A program made the position numbers and the translations under genes. Below are positions 1-9,813 of a DNA stretch of 64,000 bases, piece by piece; positions within the stretch are counted from its first letter, which is position 1, and every line of letters starts with the position of its first letter. The DNA lies in the NCBI RefSeq assembly GCF_013283645.1, contig NZ_JABEKV010000008.1, positions 62,001 through 126,000 on the forward strand, read 5' to 3'. This DNA comes from Sinorhizobium psoraleae. Lineage in GTDB: Bacteria > Pseudomonadota > Alphaproteobacteria > Rhizobiales > Rhizobiaceae. The notes beneath the pieces were generated by a model. That model worked only from the letters and a program-made list of their open reading frames with translations, was not told the DNA's origin and made no database searches.

Positions 1-432
1 ACCAGATCGATCGCCCTGGCGCTGCTTGGCTTTGGCATCGCCTCCGTGATCGGTAACGTTGCCGGTGGCCGACTGGCCGACGCCAGTATCCGCTTGGCAC
101 TCGCTGTCACGGCAGTGTTAATGGCGTTCGCTGCTTTCGCTTTGGTGCTTTCGGGCGCTCATATCGGCATCGCGTTCGCTCTCGTTACGCTTTGGGGCTT
201 CGCCTTCGGCATGGCGCCGGTCGTGCTGCCGACCAATCTTTCCCGCGGGGCACCCGACGCTCTGGAGGCGGCGGGCAGCCTGATGGTCGTCTCTTTTCAG
301 GTCGCGATCAGTATCGGCGCGGTTTTCGGCGGCTATATCGTCGACCACTACGGCGCTGGGGGGCCTTTGACCCTTACCGCGGTCCTGGCTGCGTCGACGG
401 TTCTCTTGGCGCTGCTGCAGCCTCGCAGCTGA
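1..432 (+). CDS. MFS transporter, C-terminal part (cut by window edge)
   Basis: The reading frame is open from base 1, so the gene starts outside the window and only about 143 C-terminal residues are present. They are mostly hydrophobic with roughly four membrane spans. A loop reading GNVAGGRLAD resembles the conserved G-x-x-x-D/GGRLAD loop of major facilitator drug/sugar efflux proteins (DHA1/AraJ-like). The likely role is proton-driven export across the inner membrane; the substrate cannot be judged. The end VLLALLQPRS is a normal MFS terminus after the last helix. It converges on dnaE2, with a small hairpin between. Confidence 0.75.
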   Translation, partial: TRSIALALLGFGIASVIGNVAGGRLADASIRLALAVTAVLMAFAAFALVLSGAHIGIAFALVTLWGFAFGMAPVVLPTNLSRGAPDALEAAGSLMVVSFQVAISIGAVFGGYIVDHYGAGGPLTLTAVLAASTVLLALLQPRS

Positions 433-828
433 TCTTTGCTTCCGGGTTGAGCAATCAGGCGCAATCGGACTGAAGATGCTGTGCAACCTTTGCGCATCTG
501 TAAGACGCAAGGTGGCGGCGCATGGCGGGCCGAGTAGCGCTCTTACTGGGCTCTGGATATGAGACCGCCGGCACTCGCCGGCGACCTCGACTGCATCAGT
601 CTATGATAATGTGCCTGCCTTCTGCCTTGAGGCGTGCGAAGCCGTCCTTCATCGTAAGCGGCGTGCTACTCGCACCTTGAGAGTATTTCTTGGATTCGAC
701 AGCAAGAAATCGCAGCCTTGACCGAACTGATCGAACGACTCGCATTGACGTCACCTCGTTTCGGCGAGCAGGCGCTCAAAGCTCTTGCCCACGTTGATGG
801 TTGTCGCGACGACCAGTCAGCTGCCAAC
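433..828. other. Intergenic region without a recognised gene
   Basis: About 400 bases separate the MFS stop from the convergent dnaE2 stop. Apart from the GC-rich hairpin at 566-583 I see no gene I can support. A minus-strand stretch around 600-715 reads open for about 35 codons but matches nothing I recognise. Confidence 0.4.
566..583. terminator. Possible terminator hairpin between convergent genes
   Basis: CGCCGGC (566-572) pairs perfectly with GCCGGCG (577-583) around a 4-base loop. It lies between the MFS gene and the convergent dnaE2. No T-tract follows on either strand, so intrinsic termination is only possible. Confidence 0.3.
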
Positions 829-3800
829 TCACTGAAAATTCCGGCTCTTGATCTTCAGATTGTCGATATGAAGATCCGGCACGAACATGTCCCTCGGCCG
901 AATCCCTGGAGGCGTCTTTTCGCGGGAATCCGGACTTCCAGGGGAGCCGTGAGCGAACTCATCGCCGCGGCCACTCGCCGGCCGGAACGCTCCGTCGCGC
1001 TCGGCAAGGCTCGACAGATCGGCCGAGAGATCGAAGAGCTGCTGGGCGACGAGGTGAACCACCTCCCCTTCCCGCTGAATCCTGCCGTTGATCGCCATCA
1101 TGCTGGCGCCGAGCACGACTCGGCGTGACCGCTCGAAGAGCTTCGGCCAGACGACGATATTGGCGACGCCGGTCTCGTCCTCGATGGTGATGAACATCAC
1201 GCCCTTCGCCGACCCTGGGCGCTGGCGTACCAGCACCAGGCCGGCCGCCATCAGCCATTGCCCATCGCGCGCCGCCATCGCCTCGGCGCAGGTGACGATC
1301 CGGCGCATAGTGAGGTCGTTCCGCAAGAAGCTCAGGGGGTGTCGCCGGAGCGTGAGGCCGGCATGACTGTAGTCCTCGACGACGTTATGGCCGTCGGTCA
1401 TCTGCCGCAGTTCGACCGCCGGCTCCTGCTGCTCGGCAATGGCCCGCGCCTCCCGTTCCGCGGCCGCGGTGAAGAGCGGAAGCGGTTCGTTGCGCAACGC
1501 CTTGATCGCCCAGAGCGCGTCGCGGCGCTCGAGACGCAATGACGGCAGGAAGGCATCGGCTTCGGCAAGCTCGACAAGGGAGGCGACCGGCACGCCCGAC
1601 CGCCGCCACATGTCATCGACCGATGCGAAGCGTTCGTCGGCGCGAGCGGCGACAACGTGCGCCGCATCGGCGGTCGCCAATCCCCGCACAAGACGCATGC
1701 CGAGCCGCACGGCATGCCGGTCCGTGCCCTCTATCGGCTCGAGCATGCAGTCCCAGCGCGATCGGTTGATGCAGATCGGACGGACCTCGACGCCGTGCTT
1801 GCGGGCATCGGCGACGATTTGCGCGGGAGCATAGAACCCCATCGGCTGTGAGTTCAGAAGCGCCGCGCAGAAGACGTCCGGGAAATGGTATTTCACGTAG
1901 TTGGAGGCATAGGCGATCAGCGCGAAGGAAGCTGCATGGCTTTCGGGAAATCCATAGGAGCCGAAACCTTCCAGCTGCGAAAATGTCTTTTCGGCGAATT
2001 CCGGCGTATAGCCGTTCCGGACCATCCCCGAGACAAGCTTGTCCTTGAACCTCGAGACGCCGCCGGTGAACTTGAAGGTCGCCATGGATTTCCGGAGCTG
2101 GTCGGCTTCACCGCCGGTAAACCCCGCACAGACCATGGCAACTTTCATGGCGCTTTCCTGAAACAGTGGCACGCCCAGCGTCTTATGGAGGACTGCCTCC
2201 AACTCTGGCGTCGGATACTCAACCTTCTCCTTGCCTTCGCGCCGGCGAAGATAGGGATGGACCATATCGCCCTGGATCGGCCCGGGGCGGACGATCGCCA
2301 CCTGGATGACGAGGTCGTAGAAAGTCCGCGGCTTCATGCGCGGCAGCATCGACATCTGCGCGCGTGATTCGATCTGGAAGGTGCCGAGCGTATCGGCCCT
2401 GCGGATCCTCGCATAGGTCGCCGGATCCTCCTGCGGGATGGTGGCCAGATCGAGATCCTGATGCTTGTGCTCGCGGATCAGCGCAAAGGCTTTGGCCATG
2501 CATGTTAACATTCCGAGCGCCAAGACATCGACCTTCATCATCTTGAGCGCTTCCACATCATCCTTGTCCCATTCGATCACCTGGCGGTTGGCCATCGCAG
2601 CCGGTTCGATCGGCACGAGATGATCCAACCTGTCGTGGGTAAGGACGAACCCTCCGGGATGTTGGCCCAGATGCCGCGGCGCTCCCATTAGTTGCTGGGC
2701 AAGTTTCAAGGTCAAGGCGAGACGCCGGTCGTCAGGATTGAGGCCGAACTCGCGCACCTGCCGCTCACCGACTTCGTCCGACCAGGACCAGATGCCGGAG
2801 GAGAGCGCCTTGATCAGGTCCTCCGGCAGACCAAGTGCCTTGCCGACATCGCGAATTGCCCCCTTGGCGCGATAGCGGGTCACCGTCGAGCAGAGCGCCG
2901 CCTTGTCATGCCCATAGGTTTTGTAGATCCACTGGATGACTTCCTCGCGCCTCTCGTGCTCGAAGTCGACATCAATGTCCGGCGGCTCGTCGCGCTCCTG
3001 GGAGACAAACCGTTCGAACAGGAGATCGTTGGTCTCAGGATCGATCGAGGTGATGGCGAGCACATAGCAAACGGCGGAATTGGCCGCCGATCCCCTGCCC
3101 TGACAGAGAATGCCCTGGGAGCGCGCGAACCGCACAATGGAGAACACCGTCAGAAAGTAGGGCGCGTATTTCATCGTCTCAATGAGAGCGAGCTCATGAC
3201 GGATTGTCTTCTCGACATGCGCCGGCAGCCCCTCAGGATACCGCGTCTTCACGCCCTCCCAGGTACAATGCTCCAGCGACTGCTGCGCTGTCAGGCCCGG
3301 GATCAGCGCCTCTTCGGGATACTGATAAACCAGCTCTTCCAACGAGAACCGGCAGCGCTCGACGATCTCCGTGGTCCTTGCCAGGGCTTCGGGGTAGCGG
3401 GGAAAGAGACGCGCCATCTCTTCCGGCGGCTTGAGGAAGCGATCCGTGTGCCGCTCGCGCTCAAAGCCGACATCGTCGATGGTCGTGCCGGTGCGGATGC
3501 AGGTGACGACGTCCTGCAGCTGCCGGCGGCCGCGCTCGTGAAACAGAACGTCGTTGGTGACCACTGTCTTCACCCGGTACTTTATCGCGAGGTTCGACAG
3601 CTCATGCAGTCGCAACTGATCGTTCGGACGGCGGCGAAGACAGAGAGAAACATAGGCACGGTCTCCAAGAACCTCCGCCATTTTCCGGAGCTGCACGGCG
3701 CAGATGTCGTCCGGCATATCCGGCACCAGAACGCCGATCAGGCCCTCCGAGTACAGCGCCACGTCATCAAGATGCAGGATGCAGTTCGCCTTCCCTCCCC

Positions 3801-4092
3801 TGCCCTTGCCGAGTGTCAGAAGTCGTGTCAGCCGCGAATAGGCGGCGCGATCGGTCGGATAGACGAGGATCGATATGCCGTCCTGCAGATCGAGCCGGCA
3901 ACCGACAACGAGCCGCAGGCCGGTGGCGCGCGACGCCTCCAGCGCCCGGACGATACCGGCCAGGCTATTGCGATCAACGATGCCGAGCGCTTCGATGCCC
4001 ATCAGCCTTGCAGTCGCGAAGAGTTCTTCCGCCGAGCTTGCGCCCCTGAGGAACGAGAAATGCGTGGTGACCTGAAGCTCAGCGTAGCGCAT
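829..4092 (-). CDS. dnaE2: Error-prone DNA polymerase III alpha subunit DnaE2
   Basis: A 1,087-residue C-family polymerase of the second, mutagenic DnaE type, which performs lesion bypass with ImuA and ImuB. The N-terminus [19 protein letters not shown] is the PHP-domain start typical of DnaE2. [15 protein letters not shown] and [12 protein letters not shown] carry polymerase-core residues, including catalytic aspartates; [18 protein letters not shown] is the usual DnaE2 block; the C-terminus holds an OB-fold ([18 protein letters not shown]). The open frame continues nine codons upstream, but the ATG at 4092 overlaps the imuB stop as TGATG, the usual coupled arrangement. Length is normal for the family. 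It is the last gene of the imuA-imuB-dnaE2 operon and should be LexA controlled through the box at 6326. Confidence 0.96.
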   Translation of the reverse strand: MRYAELQVTTHFSFLRGASSAEELFATARLMGIEALGIVDRNSLAGIVRALEASRATGLRLVVGCRLDLQDGISILVYPTDRAAYSRLTRLLTLGKGRGGKANCILHLDDVALYSEGLIGVLVPDMPDDICAVQLRKMAEVLGDRAYVSLCLRRRPNDQLRLHELSNLAIKYRVKTVVTNDVLFHERGRRQLQDVVTCIRTGTTIDDVGFERERHTDRFLKPPEEMARLFPRYPEALARTTEIVERCRFSLEELVYQYPEEALIPGLTAQQSLEHCTWEGVKTRYPEGLPAHVEKTIRHELALIETMKYAPYFLTVFSIVRFARSQGILCQGRGSAANSAVCYVLAITSIDPETNDLLFERFVSQERDEPPDIDVDFEHERREEVIQWIYKTYGHDKAALCSTVTRYRAKGAIRDVGKALGLPEDLIKALSSGIWSWSDEVGERQVREFGLNPDDRRLALTLKLAQQLMGAPRHLGQHPGGFVLTHDRLDHLVPIEPAAMANRQVIEWDKDDVEALKMMKVDVLALGMLTCMAKAFALIREHKHQDLDLATIPQEDPATYARIRRADTLGTFQIESRAQMSMLPRMKPRTFYDLVIQVAIVRPGPIQGDMVHPYLRRREGKEKVEYPTPELEAVLHKTLGVPLFQESAMKVAMVCAGFTGGEADQLRKSMATFKFTGGVSRFKDKLVSGMVRNGYTPEFAEKTFSQLEGFGSYGFPESHAASFALIAYASNYVKYHFPDVFCAALLNSQPMGFYAPAQIVADARKHGVEVRPICINRSRWDCMLEPIEGTDRHAVRLGMRLVRGLATADAAHVVAARADERFASVDDMWRRSGVPVASLVELAEADAFLPSLRLERRDALWAIKALRNEPLPLFTAAAEREARAIAEQQEPAVELRQMTDGHNVVEDYSHAGLTLRRHPLSFLRNDLTMRRIVTCAEAMAARDGQWLMAAGLVLVRQRPGSAKGVMFITIEDETGVANIVVWPKLFERSRRVVLGASMMAINGRIQREGEVVHLVAQQLFDLSADLSSLAERDGAFRPASGRGDEFAHGSPGSPDSREKTPPGIRPRDMFVPDLHIDNLKIKSRNFQ

Positions 4093-5597
4093 CACGCGAA
4101 GATCCCATGCATGAACCACTTATGCGAACCGGTTTCCGCATCGACGCCGTCGCCCGATCGGAAAATCCAGAAGCGTTCGCCGGTATCATCCTCGACCACG
4201 AAGTAGTCGCGGACCGCGACCCATTCGGAGCTACGTTTCCACCACTCCCCAAAGATCCGCTCCGGACCATCGGCGCGCTTCACCCGGCGGCGCTTGCCGC
4301 GCCAGGTAAACGAGACCGGCGGATGATCCGGCAAAAGGGCAATCACTTCTATCGGTTCGGGACGCTCCAGAAGCCGCGGCGGCCTCGGCCAATTGAGCGG
4401 CCGGGTGGCGCCGTCCTCATCGGCCGTCGGCGCGATCCGCTGCACACTGCGCTCCGGGACGTCGCTTGCCACCGGCGCGACACGGAAAATCCGCTGGCCG
4501 CCGCGATTGCCGAGTACATCGATCAGCGGTGTCACGTCGGTTACCTGCTCTTCGATCAGCAATGACGCCGACTGTGTTTCGATGAGCGGCTCGGCGAGGG
4601 TGGCGGCGAGGCTGAGCTTCTCGATGCCGAAGCCGGGCTCGATCCTCTCAATGCGATCGCGGAAGAGTTTCGTCAGCCAGGCGATGTCGCGGACGGGCTT
4701 GGCCGTGCCAGCCCGGAGCGACTGAATGGTGTTGTCGACGCGGTGGACGATGAGGTCGGTGCCAAGCCCACGCTTCTCAAGTTCCAGGCAGAGCTGCCGC
4801 ACCAGGCGGCTGACGTATTTGTCGATGGTTTCCGGTGCGCCGATCGGTTCGGCAAAGGACTTGTTCACCTCGACGAGGTCCGCCGGCCGGATCGGATCGA
4901 TCGGCTCGGCGACGCGGCCGTACATCTGGTCGAGACGCCGCCCGACCTCCGGCCCGAAACGCAGGGTAAGCGGCGCCCGCGGTGTGGCAGCCAGATCGCC
5001 GACAGTGGCGAAGCCGAGCGTGCGGAGACTTGCGACGGTCTCGGCTGGCAGTCGCAGCGACGAGAGTGGCAACCGGTTCACGGCCTTGTCGGTCTCGCCG
5101 CGGCCGACGATCACCGTCTCACGGCTGATGGTACGGGCAAGCGCATGCGCCGCACCCCAGGTATCGGCGATCGCCGCATGGGCAGCGAGACCGCGGCCGT
5201 GGAAGCGGTTGATGAGGCCGGACAGCATCAATTCCTCGCCACCCTGGAGGTGATCGGCGCCTTCGGTATCCATGACGATACCGTCGGGAGGATCCATGGC
5301 GACAACGGGAGAATATCGCGACAAGGCCCAGAGCGTCAGCCGTTCCAGTGTGGCAAGGTCGGCCCCCGGATCGGCATCGATCATCACGAGCTCCTGGACC
5401 AGCGCCCGCGCCTTGGCGGCCGGCATGCCGACGCGAAGCCCGAGTTTGAGAGCTGCCCGATCGGCCGCCGCAACCCATCGCTTCGCCCCGCTCCTGGCGA
5501 TCACTACGAGAGGCTTGTCAGGAGAGAGCGAAGGATCGGCTCGTCTTATCCTGTCGGTCGGCAGTGTCGGAAGAAAGACAGATACGACCCTGGCCAT
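4092..5597 (-). CDS. imuB: ImuB, Y-family polymerase-like mutagenesis protein
   Basis: A 501-residue Y-family polymerase homologue lacking the catalytic acidic residues: the first motif reads [16 protein letters not shown], where an active enzyme has D-x-D. In studied bacteria ImuB is a non-catalytic hub that brings DnaE2 and ImuA to the sliding clamp. The palm/fingers-like part (about 1-170) includes [21 protein letters not shown]; a helix-hairpin-helix and little-finger-like region follows ([20 protein letters not shown]), then a C-terminal extension specific to ImuB. Its start lies inside the end of imuA (80-base overlap) and its stop overlaps dnaE2 by one base, indicating translational coupling. 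Confidence 0.93.
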   Translation of the reverse strand: MARVVSVFLPTLPTDRIRRADPSLSPDKPLVVIARSGAKRWVAAADRAALKLGLRVGMPAAKARALVQELVMIDADPGADLATLERLTLWALSRYSPVVAMDPPDGIVMDTEGADHLQGGEELMLSGLINRFHGRGLAAHAAIADTWGAAHALARTISRETVIVGRGETDKAVNRLPLSSLRLPAETVASLRTLGFATVGDLAATPRAPLTLRFGPEVGRRLDQMYGRVAEPIDPIRPADLVEVNKSFAEPIGAPETIDKYVSRLVRQLCLELEKRGLGTDLIVHRVDNTIQSLRAGTAKPVRDIAWLTKLFRDRIERIEPGFGIEKLSLAATLAEPLIETQSASLLIEEQVTDVTPLIDVLGNRGGQRIFRVAPVASDVPERSVQRIAPTADEDGATRPLNWPRPPRLLERPEPIEVIALLPDHPPVSFTWRGKRRRVKRADGPERIFGEWWKRSSEWVAVRDYFVVEDDTGERFWIFRSGDGVDAETGSHKWFMHGIFA

Positions 5598-6279
5598 CGC
5601 ACGCTCCGATGATAAACTCTCCTCCCTCTCCTGCCCTGACCCGCATCAGTTCCGCCAACCATCGCGGCCGGCCAACGCCCGGTACGGGAAGCGGCTCCGA
5701 CGGCAGCACCGATATCCGCCAGCGGGTTGCCGCAGCCGTCGGCATGCCGAAGTCCGAAGCTTCCGTTTGGCGCCGCCAGCGGCGGATCACCAGGCCCAAC
5801 GTCCCGGATTTTTCCGCCGCAAGCTGCAGCCGGCGCGAGGCGGTCATCGGCAGGCGCACCAGTTCGGCGACGACCGCGCCAAGGCCGCCATAGCGCAGCG
5901 CCTCCTCGAAGCTTGCGAGCACCGTGTCTTCCTTGTCGCACTCGACAAAGATGACGCGATCGGGATGAAGTCCGACCTGGGCGAGCGCCGGAAAGAAAAG
6001 ATCGAAGCGCGTCAGGCACCAGACCACCTTGCCGGTCGTGCGGGCCGCGATGCCCCCGATGAAGAGTGCCGCCGCGGCGCCATCGATCGCGCCGTTTCCA
6101 CCGCCGGCCACTTCGTGTAGCGCGCCATAGGCGAGCCCACCTCTCGCCAGCTGCGAATCGATCTCGCTGACCCCGAAGGGCAGAACGCTTCGCTGGCGCA
6201 GGCTGCCCCCCTCTAGGCTGGCGATTTTCTGGCGTAACTCGTCGAGGACTGCGTTCGAAGTGGCGACGGCGGCGGTCAT
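5518..6279 (-). CDS. imuA: ImuA, RecA-like accessory protein of the mutasome
   Basis: A 253-residue ImuA/SulA-like protein with a RecA-type fold: an N-terminal helix (LRQKIASLEGGS), a degenerate P-loop region (EVAGGGNGAIDGAAAALFIG), and a central strand with KVVWCLTRFDLFFPALAQVG and DRVIFVECDKEDTVLASFEE as in other ImuA proteins. The ATG at 6279 follows a strong ribosome site (AAGGAG at 6283-6288). First gene of imuA-imuB-dnaE2 and transcribed away from the Cys-rich ORF and dinB. The LexA box at 6326-6340 lies about 50 bases upstream, predicting induction by DNA damage. Confidence 0.92.
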   Translation of the reverse strand: MTAAVATSNAVLDELRQKIASLEGGSLRQRSVLPFGVSEIDSQLARGGLAYGALHEVAGGGNGAIDGAAAALFIGGIAARTTGKVVWCLTRFDLFFPALAQVGLHPDRVIFVECDKEDTVLASFEEALRYGGLGAVVAELVRLPMTASRRLQLAAEKSGTLGLVIRRWRRQTEASDFGMPTAAATRWRISVLPSEPLPVPGVGRPRWLAELMRVRAGEGGEFIIGACDGQGRICLSSDTADRQDKTSRSFALS

Positions 6280-6325
6280 GATCTCCTTTACGGCAACCCG
6301 TTTTCGGCTTGAGAAGTATGATTAT

Positions 6326-6340
6326 GTTCTGTATCTGTTC
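6326..6340. promoter_or_regulatory. LexA (SOS) box, GTTC-N7-GTTC
   Basis: GTTC at 6326-6329 and GTTC at 6337-6340 are separated by exactly seven bases. This direct repeat (read as GAAC-N7-GAAC toward imuA) is the LexA site described for Rhizobiales and Rhodobacter, unlike the Escherichia coli palindrome. It lies 47-61 bases upstream of imuA and in the shared space before the divergent Cys-rich ORF and dinB. It predicts LexA repression of imuA-imuB-dnaE2; control of the other side is uncertain because the distance is about 115-130 bases. Confidence 0.85.
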
Positions 6341-6454
6341 TCAAAGCGAAAATGAGTCAATGCGCATGTGGCGCGCGGAAGTTGAGCGAAAGTGCCCGTC
6401 GAAGAAATTCGTTCAAGAGATTCAATCCGATGCCAGGTATAGGAATTTTTTCTC

Positions 6455-6715
6455 ATGACGCGAGGGGGACCTGTGAACGATCTGGGTCCGAGACTGAGGG
6501 ATCATCGTGAGCGGATCATTGAATTCATCTGTCGGCCATGTCATCGCCACTGCGCGTTTGAGCGCAAGCTGTTAGTGAAAGCGTTTGGCGCCAGCATGAC
6601 CTTCGCTGTGATCCGCCGACGCATGGCAATGGGCTGCGAGCGCATGCAGACGCCGGAGGGTGACAAATGCGGCGCGCACTTCCCATGTTTGGTTGAGGGA
6701 CCTGATGGAAGCTAG
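6455..6715 (+). CDS. Small Cys-rich, zinc-ribbon-like protein upstream of dinB
   Basis: An 86-residue protein, or 80 residues from the GTG at 6473, which has a better ribosome site (GAGGGGG). It contains CRPCHRHC near residue 27, then LLVKAFGASMTFAVIRRRMA, GCERM and DKCGAHFPC. This spacing (C-x-x-C, helix with FG, arginine-rich helix, C-x(n)-C) resembles small zinc-ribbon proteins common in rhizobia, so metal or nucleic-acid binding is plausible but inferred. Its stop is three bases before the dinB ATG, implying co-transcription. I know no experimentally assigned function. Confidence 0.6.
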   Translation: MTRGGPVNDLGPRLRDHRERIIEFICRPCHRHCAFERKLLVKAFGASMTFAVIRRRMAMGCERMQTPEGDKCGAHFPCLVEGPDGS

Positions 6716-6718
6716 GCG

Positions 6719-7810
6719 ATGACAAACGACGAAGGCAGCGAGCGACCGCGCAAGATCGTTCACATAGACATGGATGCCTTTTATGCATCGGTCGAGCAGC
6801 GCGACAATCCCGAGCTGCGAGGCCTGCCGGTTGCCGTCGGCTATCCTGCGGCCCGCGGCGTGGTGGCGGCCGCCAGCTACGAGGCACGCAAGTTCGGCGT
6901 TCATTCGGCGATGCCTTCGGTGACCGCCCAACGGAAGTGCCCCGACCTCATCTTCGTCAGACCGCGCTTTGATGTCTACAAGGCCGTCTCGTTGCAGATC
7001 CGCGCGATCTTCGCCGAATACACGCCGATGATCGAGCCACTCTCGCTCGACGAGGCCTATCTCGACGTCACCGAAAACTTGAAGGGCATGGAGATCGCCA
7101 CCGAGATCGCCGCGGAAATCCGCGCTAAAATCAAAGCGACGACGGGCCTCAATGCGTCGGCCGGGATTTCCTACAACAAGTTCCTCGCCAAGATGGCATC
7201 CGACCTCAACAAACCCAATGGTCAGGCTGTCATTACGCCGAAGAACGGGCCGGCCTTCGTCGAGGCCCTCCCCGTCAAGAAATTCCACGGCGTTGGGCCG
7301 GCGACGGCCGAAAGGATGCATCGGCTGGGGATCGAGACAGGCGCCGACCTCAAGGAGAAGACGCTCGAGTTTCTGGTCGAACATTTCGGGAAATCGGGGC
7401 CATATTTCTATGGGATCGCCCGCGGCATCGACAATCGCCAGGTCAAACCGGACCGGGTGCGGAGATCCGTTGGCGCGGAAGACACGTTCTCTGAGGACAT
7501 TCACTCCTACGAACCGGCGCGCGACGGTCTTCAGCCGTTGATGGAGAAGGTGTGGGCTTACTGCGGGGCCAATGAAATCGGCGCCAAGACCGTCACGCTC
7601 AAGGTCAAATATGCCGATTTCACCCAGATCACCCGCAGCAAGACGGTTACGGCACCTCTGCAAACGATCGGCGACCTCGAGGAGGTGGTCGGCCTGCTTC
7701 TCGCGGCGATCTTTCCGCCGCGCAAAGGCATACGCCTGCTCGGCGTCACGCTGTCATCGCTGGAACGGCAGACCTCTGGAGTGGCGCCGCAGTTGCGGCT
7801 AGCGCTTTAG
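6719..7810 (+). CDS. dinB: DNA polymerase IV (DinB)
   Basis: A 363-residue Y-family translesion polymerase. The catalytic residues are intact: D17 and D19 in HIDMDAFYASVEQRD and D111-E112 in LSLDEAYLDVT. GVVAAASYEARKFGVHSAMP is the fingers motif; KKFHGVGPATAERMHRLGI is the helix-hairpin-helix; the little finger includes RRSVGAEDTFSEDI. Length is normal for a rhizobial DinB. No obvious canonical clamp-binding peptide is seen; the end is APQLRLAL, whose QLRLAL could serve as a short clamp motif. It follows the Cys-rich ORF by three bases and is divergent from imuA-imuB-dnaE2. Confidence 0.95.
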   Translation: MTNDEGSERPRKIVHIDMDAFYASVEQRDNPELRGLPVAVGYPAARGVVAAASYEARKFGVHSAMPSVTAQRKCPDLIFVRPRFDVYKAVSLQIRAIFAEYTPMIEPLSLDEAYLDVTENLKGMEIATEIAAEIRAKIKATTGLNASAGISYNKFLAKMASDLNKPNGQAVITPKNGPAFVEALPVKKFHGVGPATAERMHRLGIETGADLKEKTLEFLVEHFGKSGPYFYGIARGIDNRQVKPDRVRRSVGAEDTFSEDIHSYEPARDGLQPLMEKVWAYCGANEIGAKTVTLKVKYADFTQITRSKTVTAPLQTIGDLEEVVGLLLAAIFPPRKGIRLLGVTLSSLERQTSGVAPQLRLAL

Positions 7811-8143
7811 ACCGCCAGCATCGGCTGGGCTGGATCATTCGAGTGGCGTTTGATCCGGAAGTTCCCGCTGGCAACGGACGGAGGATTTCGTCCTCAGGCA
7901 CAAGTCCGTTGAGCCAAGCCATGCGTAAGATCGCGTGTCAGCACCGCCATCTGCCGGTCGTGAAACGGGTCGAGAGTAGGCCTCCAGCCAGGCTGAACCG
8001 AACTACCTCTGAGGGGTAGTCTAAGCGGCTATCACGCGATCCTGGCGAGTGCGAATATCGCGGCCAGGCCCTCAAGAACGCTTGCGCAAATTACCAAATT
8101 GTAATTCACTCCCTTCGATCAACTTTGAGGCGAGGGAGACGTC
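7811..8143. other. Intergenic region, nothing recognised
   Basis: About 330 bases between dinB and the exported nuclease gene. A 5-bp stem (CCAGC/GCTGG, 7815-7828) directly after dinB is too weak to call a terminator. No gene is supported. Confidence 0.4.
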
Positions 8144-9376
8144 GTGATCCGGTATCTGGCAGCATGCCTTTTTGTTCTGCTCGGATCCGCCGAGGCCCTG
8201 GCGAGCCAGATTGCCATCGCCACCTGGAACCTCGGCTGGCACATGGACCTGGAGACCGCCAAGCACTGGATCGGCGAATGTTCGAAGAACTATGTCGAAG
8301 ATCCCGCGACTGGCAAATTCAAGCCGTCCCAGGAGGCGGGTTTCAAGCCGGGATGGGACATCGACGCCTTCAAGGTCGAGGGCTGGGACGTGACCCGCTT
8401 TCCGGTCTGCAGCGTTTACTTCGCCGGCGGCGCGGTTCGCGTCAATCTCGATGCCTACCGAAAGCGGCAGGAGCAAATCGCGAATTTCATCTCACGGTCC
8501 CTTCCTGCAGACATCATCGCCTTCCAAGAGGTCAGCGGCGAGCAGTCAGTCAGGGAAGTACTGCCGAATGGCGGTGTTAACTACGATTTCTGCCCCGTGA
8601 CGGGTTACAAGGTGCAGCGCCTGGTCATCGCCTGGAAGAAAACGCTGGGCGAAACGGTGTCCTGCGCCATCGAGGATGCGCTCAGCCTGCCCGAGAATCC
8701 CGACGACAAGCGGCCGCGGCCGGGTCTTGCGGCCACGCTCAAAATCGACGGGAAACTGCTTCGCATCATGGATGTCCACCTCAAGTCGAGGTGTGTGTCG
8801 CCCTTCGACGGCGCAAATCTCGAGGGATCGGGCAAAGACTGCACGATCCTGCAGCAACAGATCGATCCGCTCGAAAGTTGGGTTGAACGCGCGGCGGCCG
8901 ATGGAGCCAAGATTGTTCTGCTAGGCGATTTCAACCGCAACCTGTGGCATGAGCTGCGCGACCAGCGACCGGCCAGGACCGACGCGAGCGGAACCTCGAC
9001 GCCGCGGCCGGCGGGCGTGCTGTCCCGGTCGCTCATAGAAGAAATCGCCGACGGTCAGCCAGCGGCCGCCAATCTCAAGGTTCTCGACGAGCACAGCCAG
9101 ATCAGCGATGCCGGACAGGCACTCTGCGCCCAGGCCGAGATCCGCGATCTGACCACGCCGGAGACGCAGCTGCTCGCCTCGGACAACTATCTCGGATGCC
9201 GCAATCCAGTGGGGCTTGATCACATCCTTGTCGGCCCGGGAATCAACAGCAACGGCCCGGCCGAGCATCTGAGCATTGGAAACCTTGGCGGCAACAAAGC
9301 CGGCACCCCGAACGGGAAAGACCAGGTCCTGGCTATTTCAGATCACTGCCCTATGATGGTCCGGCTGAATTTTTGA
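8144..9376 (+). CDS. Exported endonuclease/exonuclease/phosphatase family protein
   Basis: A 410-residue member of the EEP (DNase I/exonuclease III-like) superfamily, starting at GTG 8144 after a GAGG-rich ribosome site. Residues 1-20 (MIRYLAACLFVLLGSAEALA) form a signal peptide, so it acts in the periplasm or outside the cell. Family motifs occur in order: ATWNLGW near the mature start, IIAFQEV with the metal-binding glutamate, MDVHLKS, VLLGDFNRNL with the catalytic D and N, and SDHCPM with the terminal D-H pair. The substrate may be nucleic acid or a phosphoester such as an inositol phosphate or lipid; the sequence does not decide. It is a monocistronic unit with no regulator nearby. Confidence 0.85.
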   Translation: MIRYLAACLFVLLGSAEALASQIAIATWNLGWHMDLETAKHWIGECSKNYVEDPATGKFKPSQEAGFKPGWDIDAFKVEGWDVTRFPVCSVYFAGGAVRVNLDAYRKRQEQIANFISRSLPADIIAFQEVSGEQSVREVLPNGGVNYDFCPVTGYKVQRLVIAWKKTLGETVSCAIEDALSLPENPDDKRPRPGLAATLKIDGKLLRIMDVHLKSRCVSPFDGANLEGSGKDCTILQQQIDPLESWVERAAADGAKIVLLGDFNRNLWHELRDQRPARTDASGTSTPRPAGVLSRSLIEEIADGQPAAANLKVLDEHSQISDAGQALCAQAEIRDLTTPETQLLASDNYLGCRNPVGLDHILVGPGINSNGPAEHLSIGNLGGNKAGTPNGKDQVLAISDHCPMMVRLNF

Positions 9377-9401
9377 TCGGAGTTCAGACCGCCGCCAGCC
9401 C

Positions 9402-9751
9402 GTGGCATTGAAATCTCCTTCCAATTTTAAAGGCCGCGAATACATCCGCACCGACAAACGCGTGCAGGCAATCGTGCGGCACTTCCACGAAGAGCAGAAG
9501 CCGATCTTCACGATCTGCCACGGCGTACAAATTCTGATCGCCGTCGAGGGCATTGTGGTGGCAAGAAGGTCGGCGCTCTCGACGCCTGCGAGCCGGAAGT
9601 CACGCCGGCCGGTGGCACCTATATCGACCTCTCCCCCACCGAGGCTTATGTCGACGCCACGATGGTATCGGCAAAGGGCTGGACAGCCTTGCCACCTTCA
9701 TGCGGGAGTGCCTTAAAGGTTCTCGGCACCGAGATCTACCACAATAAATAG
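9402..9751 (+). pseudogene. Decayed DJ-1/PfpI-family gene fragment
   Basis: The first frame reads REYIRTDKRVQAIVRHF and then IFTICHGVQILIAVEG, the nucleophile-elbow region (C in ICHG) of PfpI/DJ-1 amidotransferase-like proteins. At about 9558 the family sequence continues one frame over as GKKVGALDACEPEVT and GGTYIDLSPTEAYVDATMV. Near 9690 further shifts are needed to read TFMRECLKVLGTEI. The N-terminal half of the family is missing. It is therefore a 5'-truncated, frameshifted remnant, not related by position to the intact DJ-1 gene at 31611. Confidence 0.8.
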
Positions 9752-9756
9752 ACTGC

Positions 9757-9786
9757 GAGCCCGGCACACGATCGTGCGCCGGGCTC
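9757..9786. terminator. Strong hairpin, probable bidirectional terminator
   Basis: GAGCCCGGC (9757-9765) pairs perfectly with GCCGGGCTC (9778-9786), with a self-complementary CACGATCGTG loop region. It lies between the DJ-1 remnant and the convergent end of the M24 peptidase operon. The following bases on the plus strand are CGTCTTT, a short T-run. Confidence 0.65.
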
Positions 9787-9813
9787 CGTCTTTCGGCAGG
9801 AATTCGCCGCCCG

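Noticed and set aside
718-1128. A 136-codon plus-strand frame at the end of dnaE2
   Set aside because: Mostly antisense to the dnaE2 C-terminus, without a family match; the part before 829 is too short to judge.
2692-4206. A 504-codon plus-strand open frame antisense to dnaE2
   Set aside because: It is the reverse-strand shadow of strongly conserved dnaE2 coding sequence in GC-rich DNA; no domain and no ribosome site.
6572-7663. A 363-codon minus-strand open frame antisense to dinB
   Set aside because: Shadow of dinB, whose catalytic motifs are intact on the plus strand; the antisense product has no recognisable fold.
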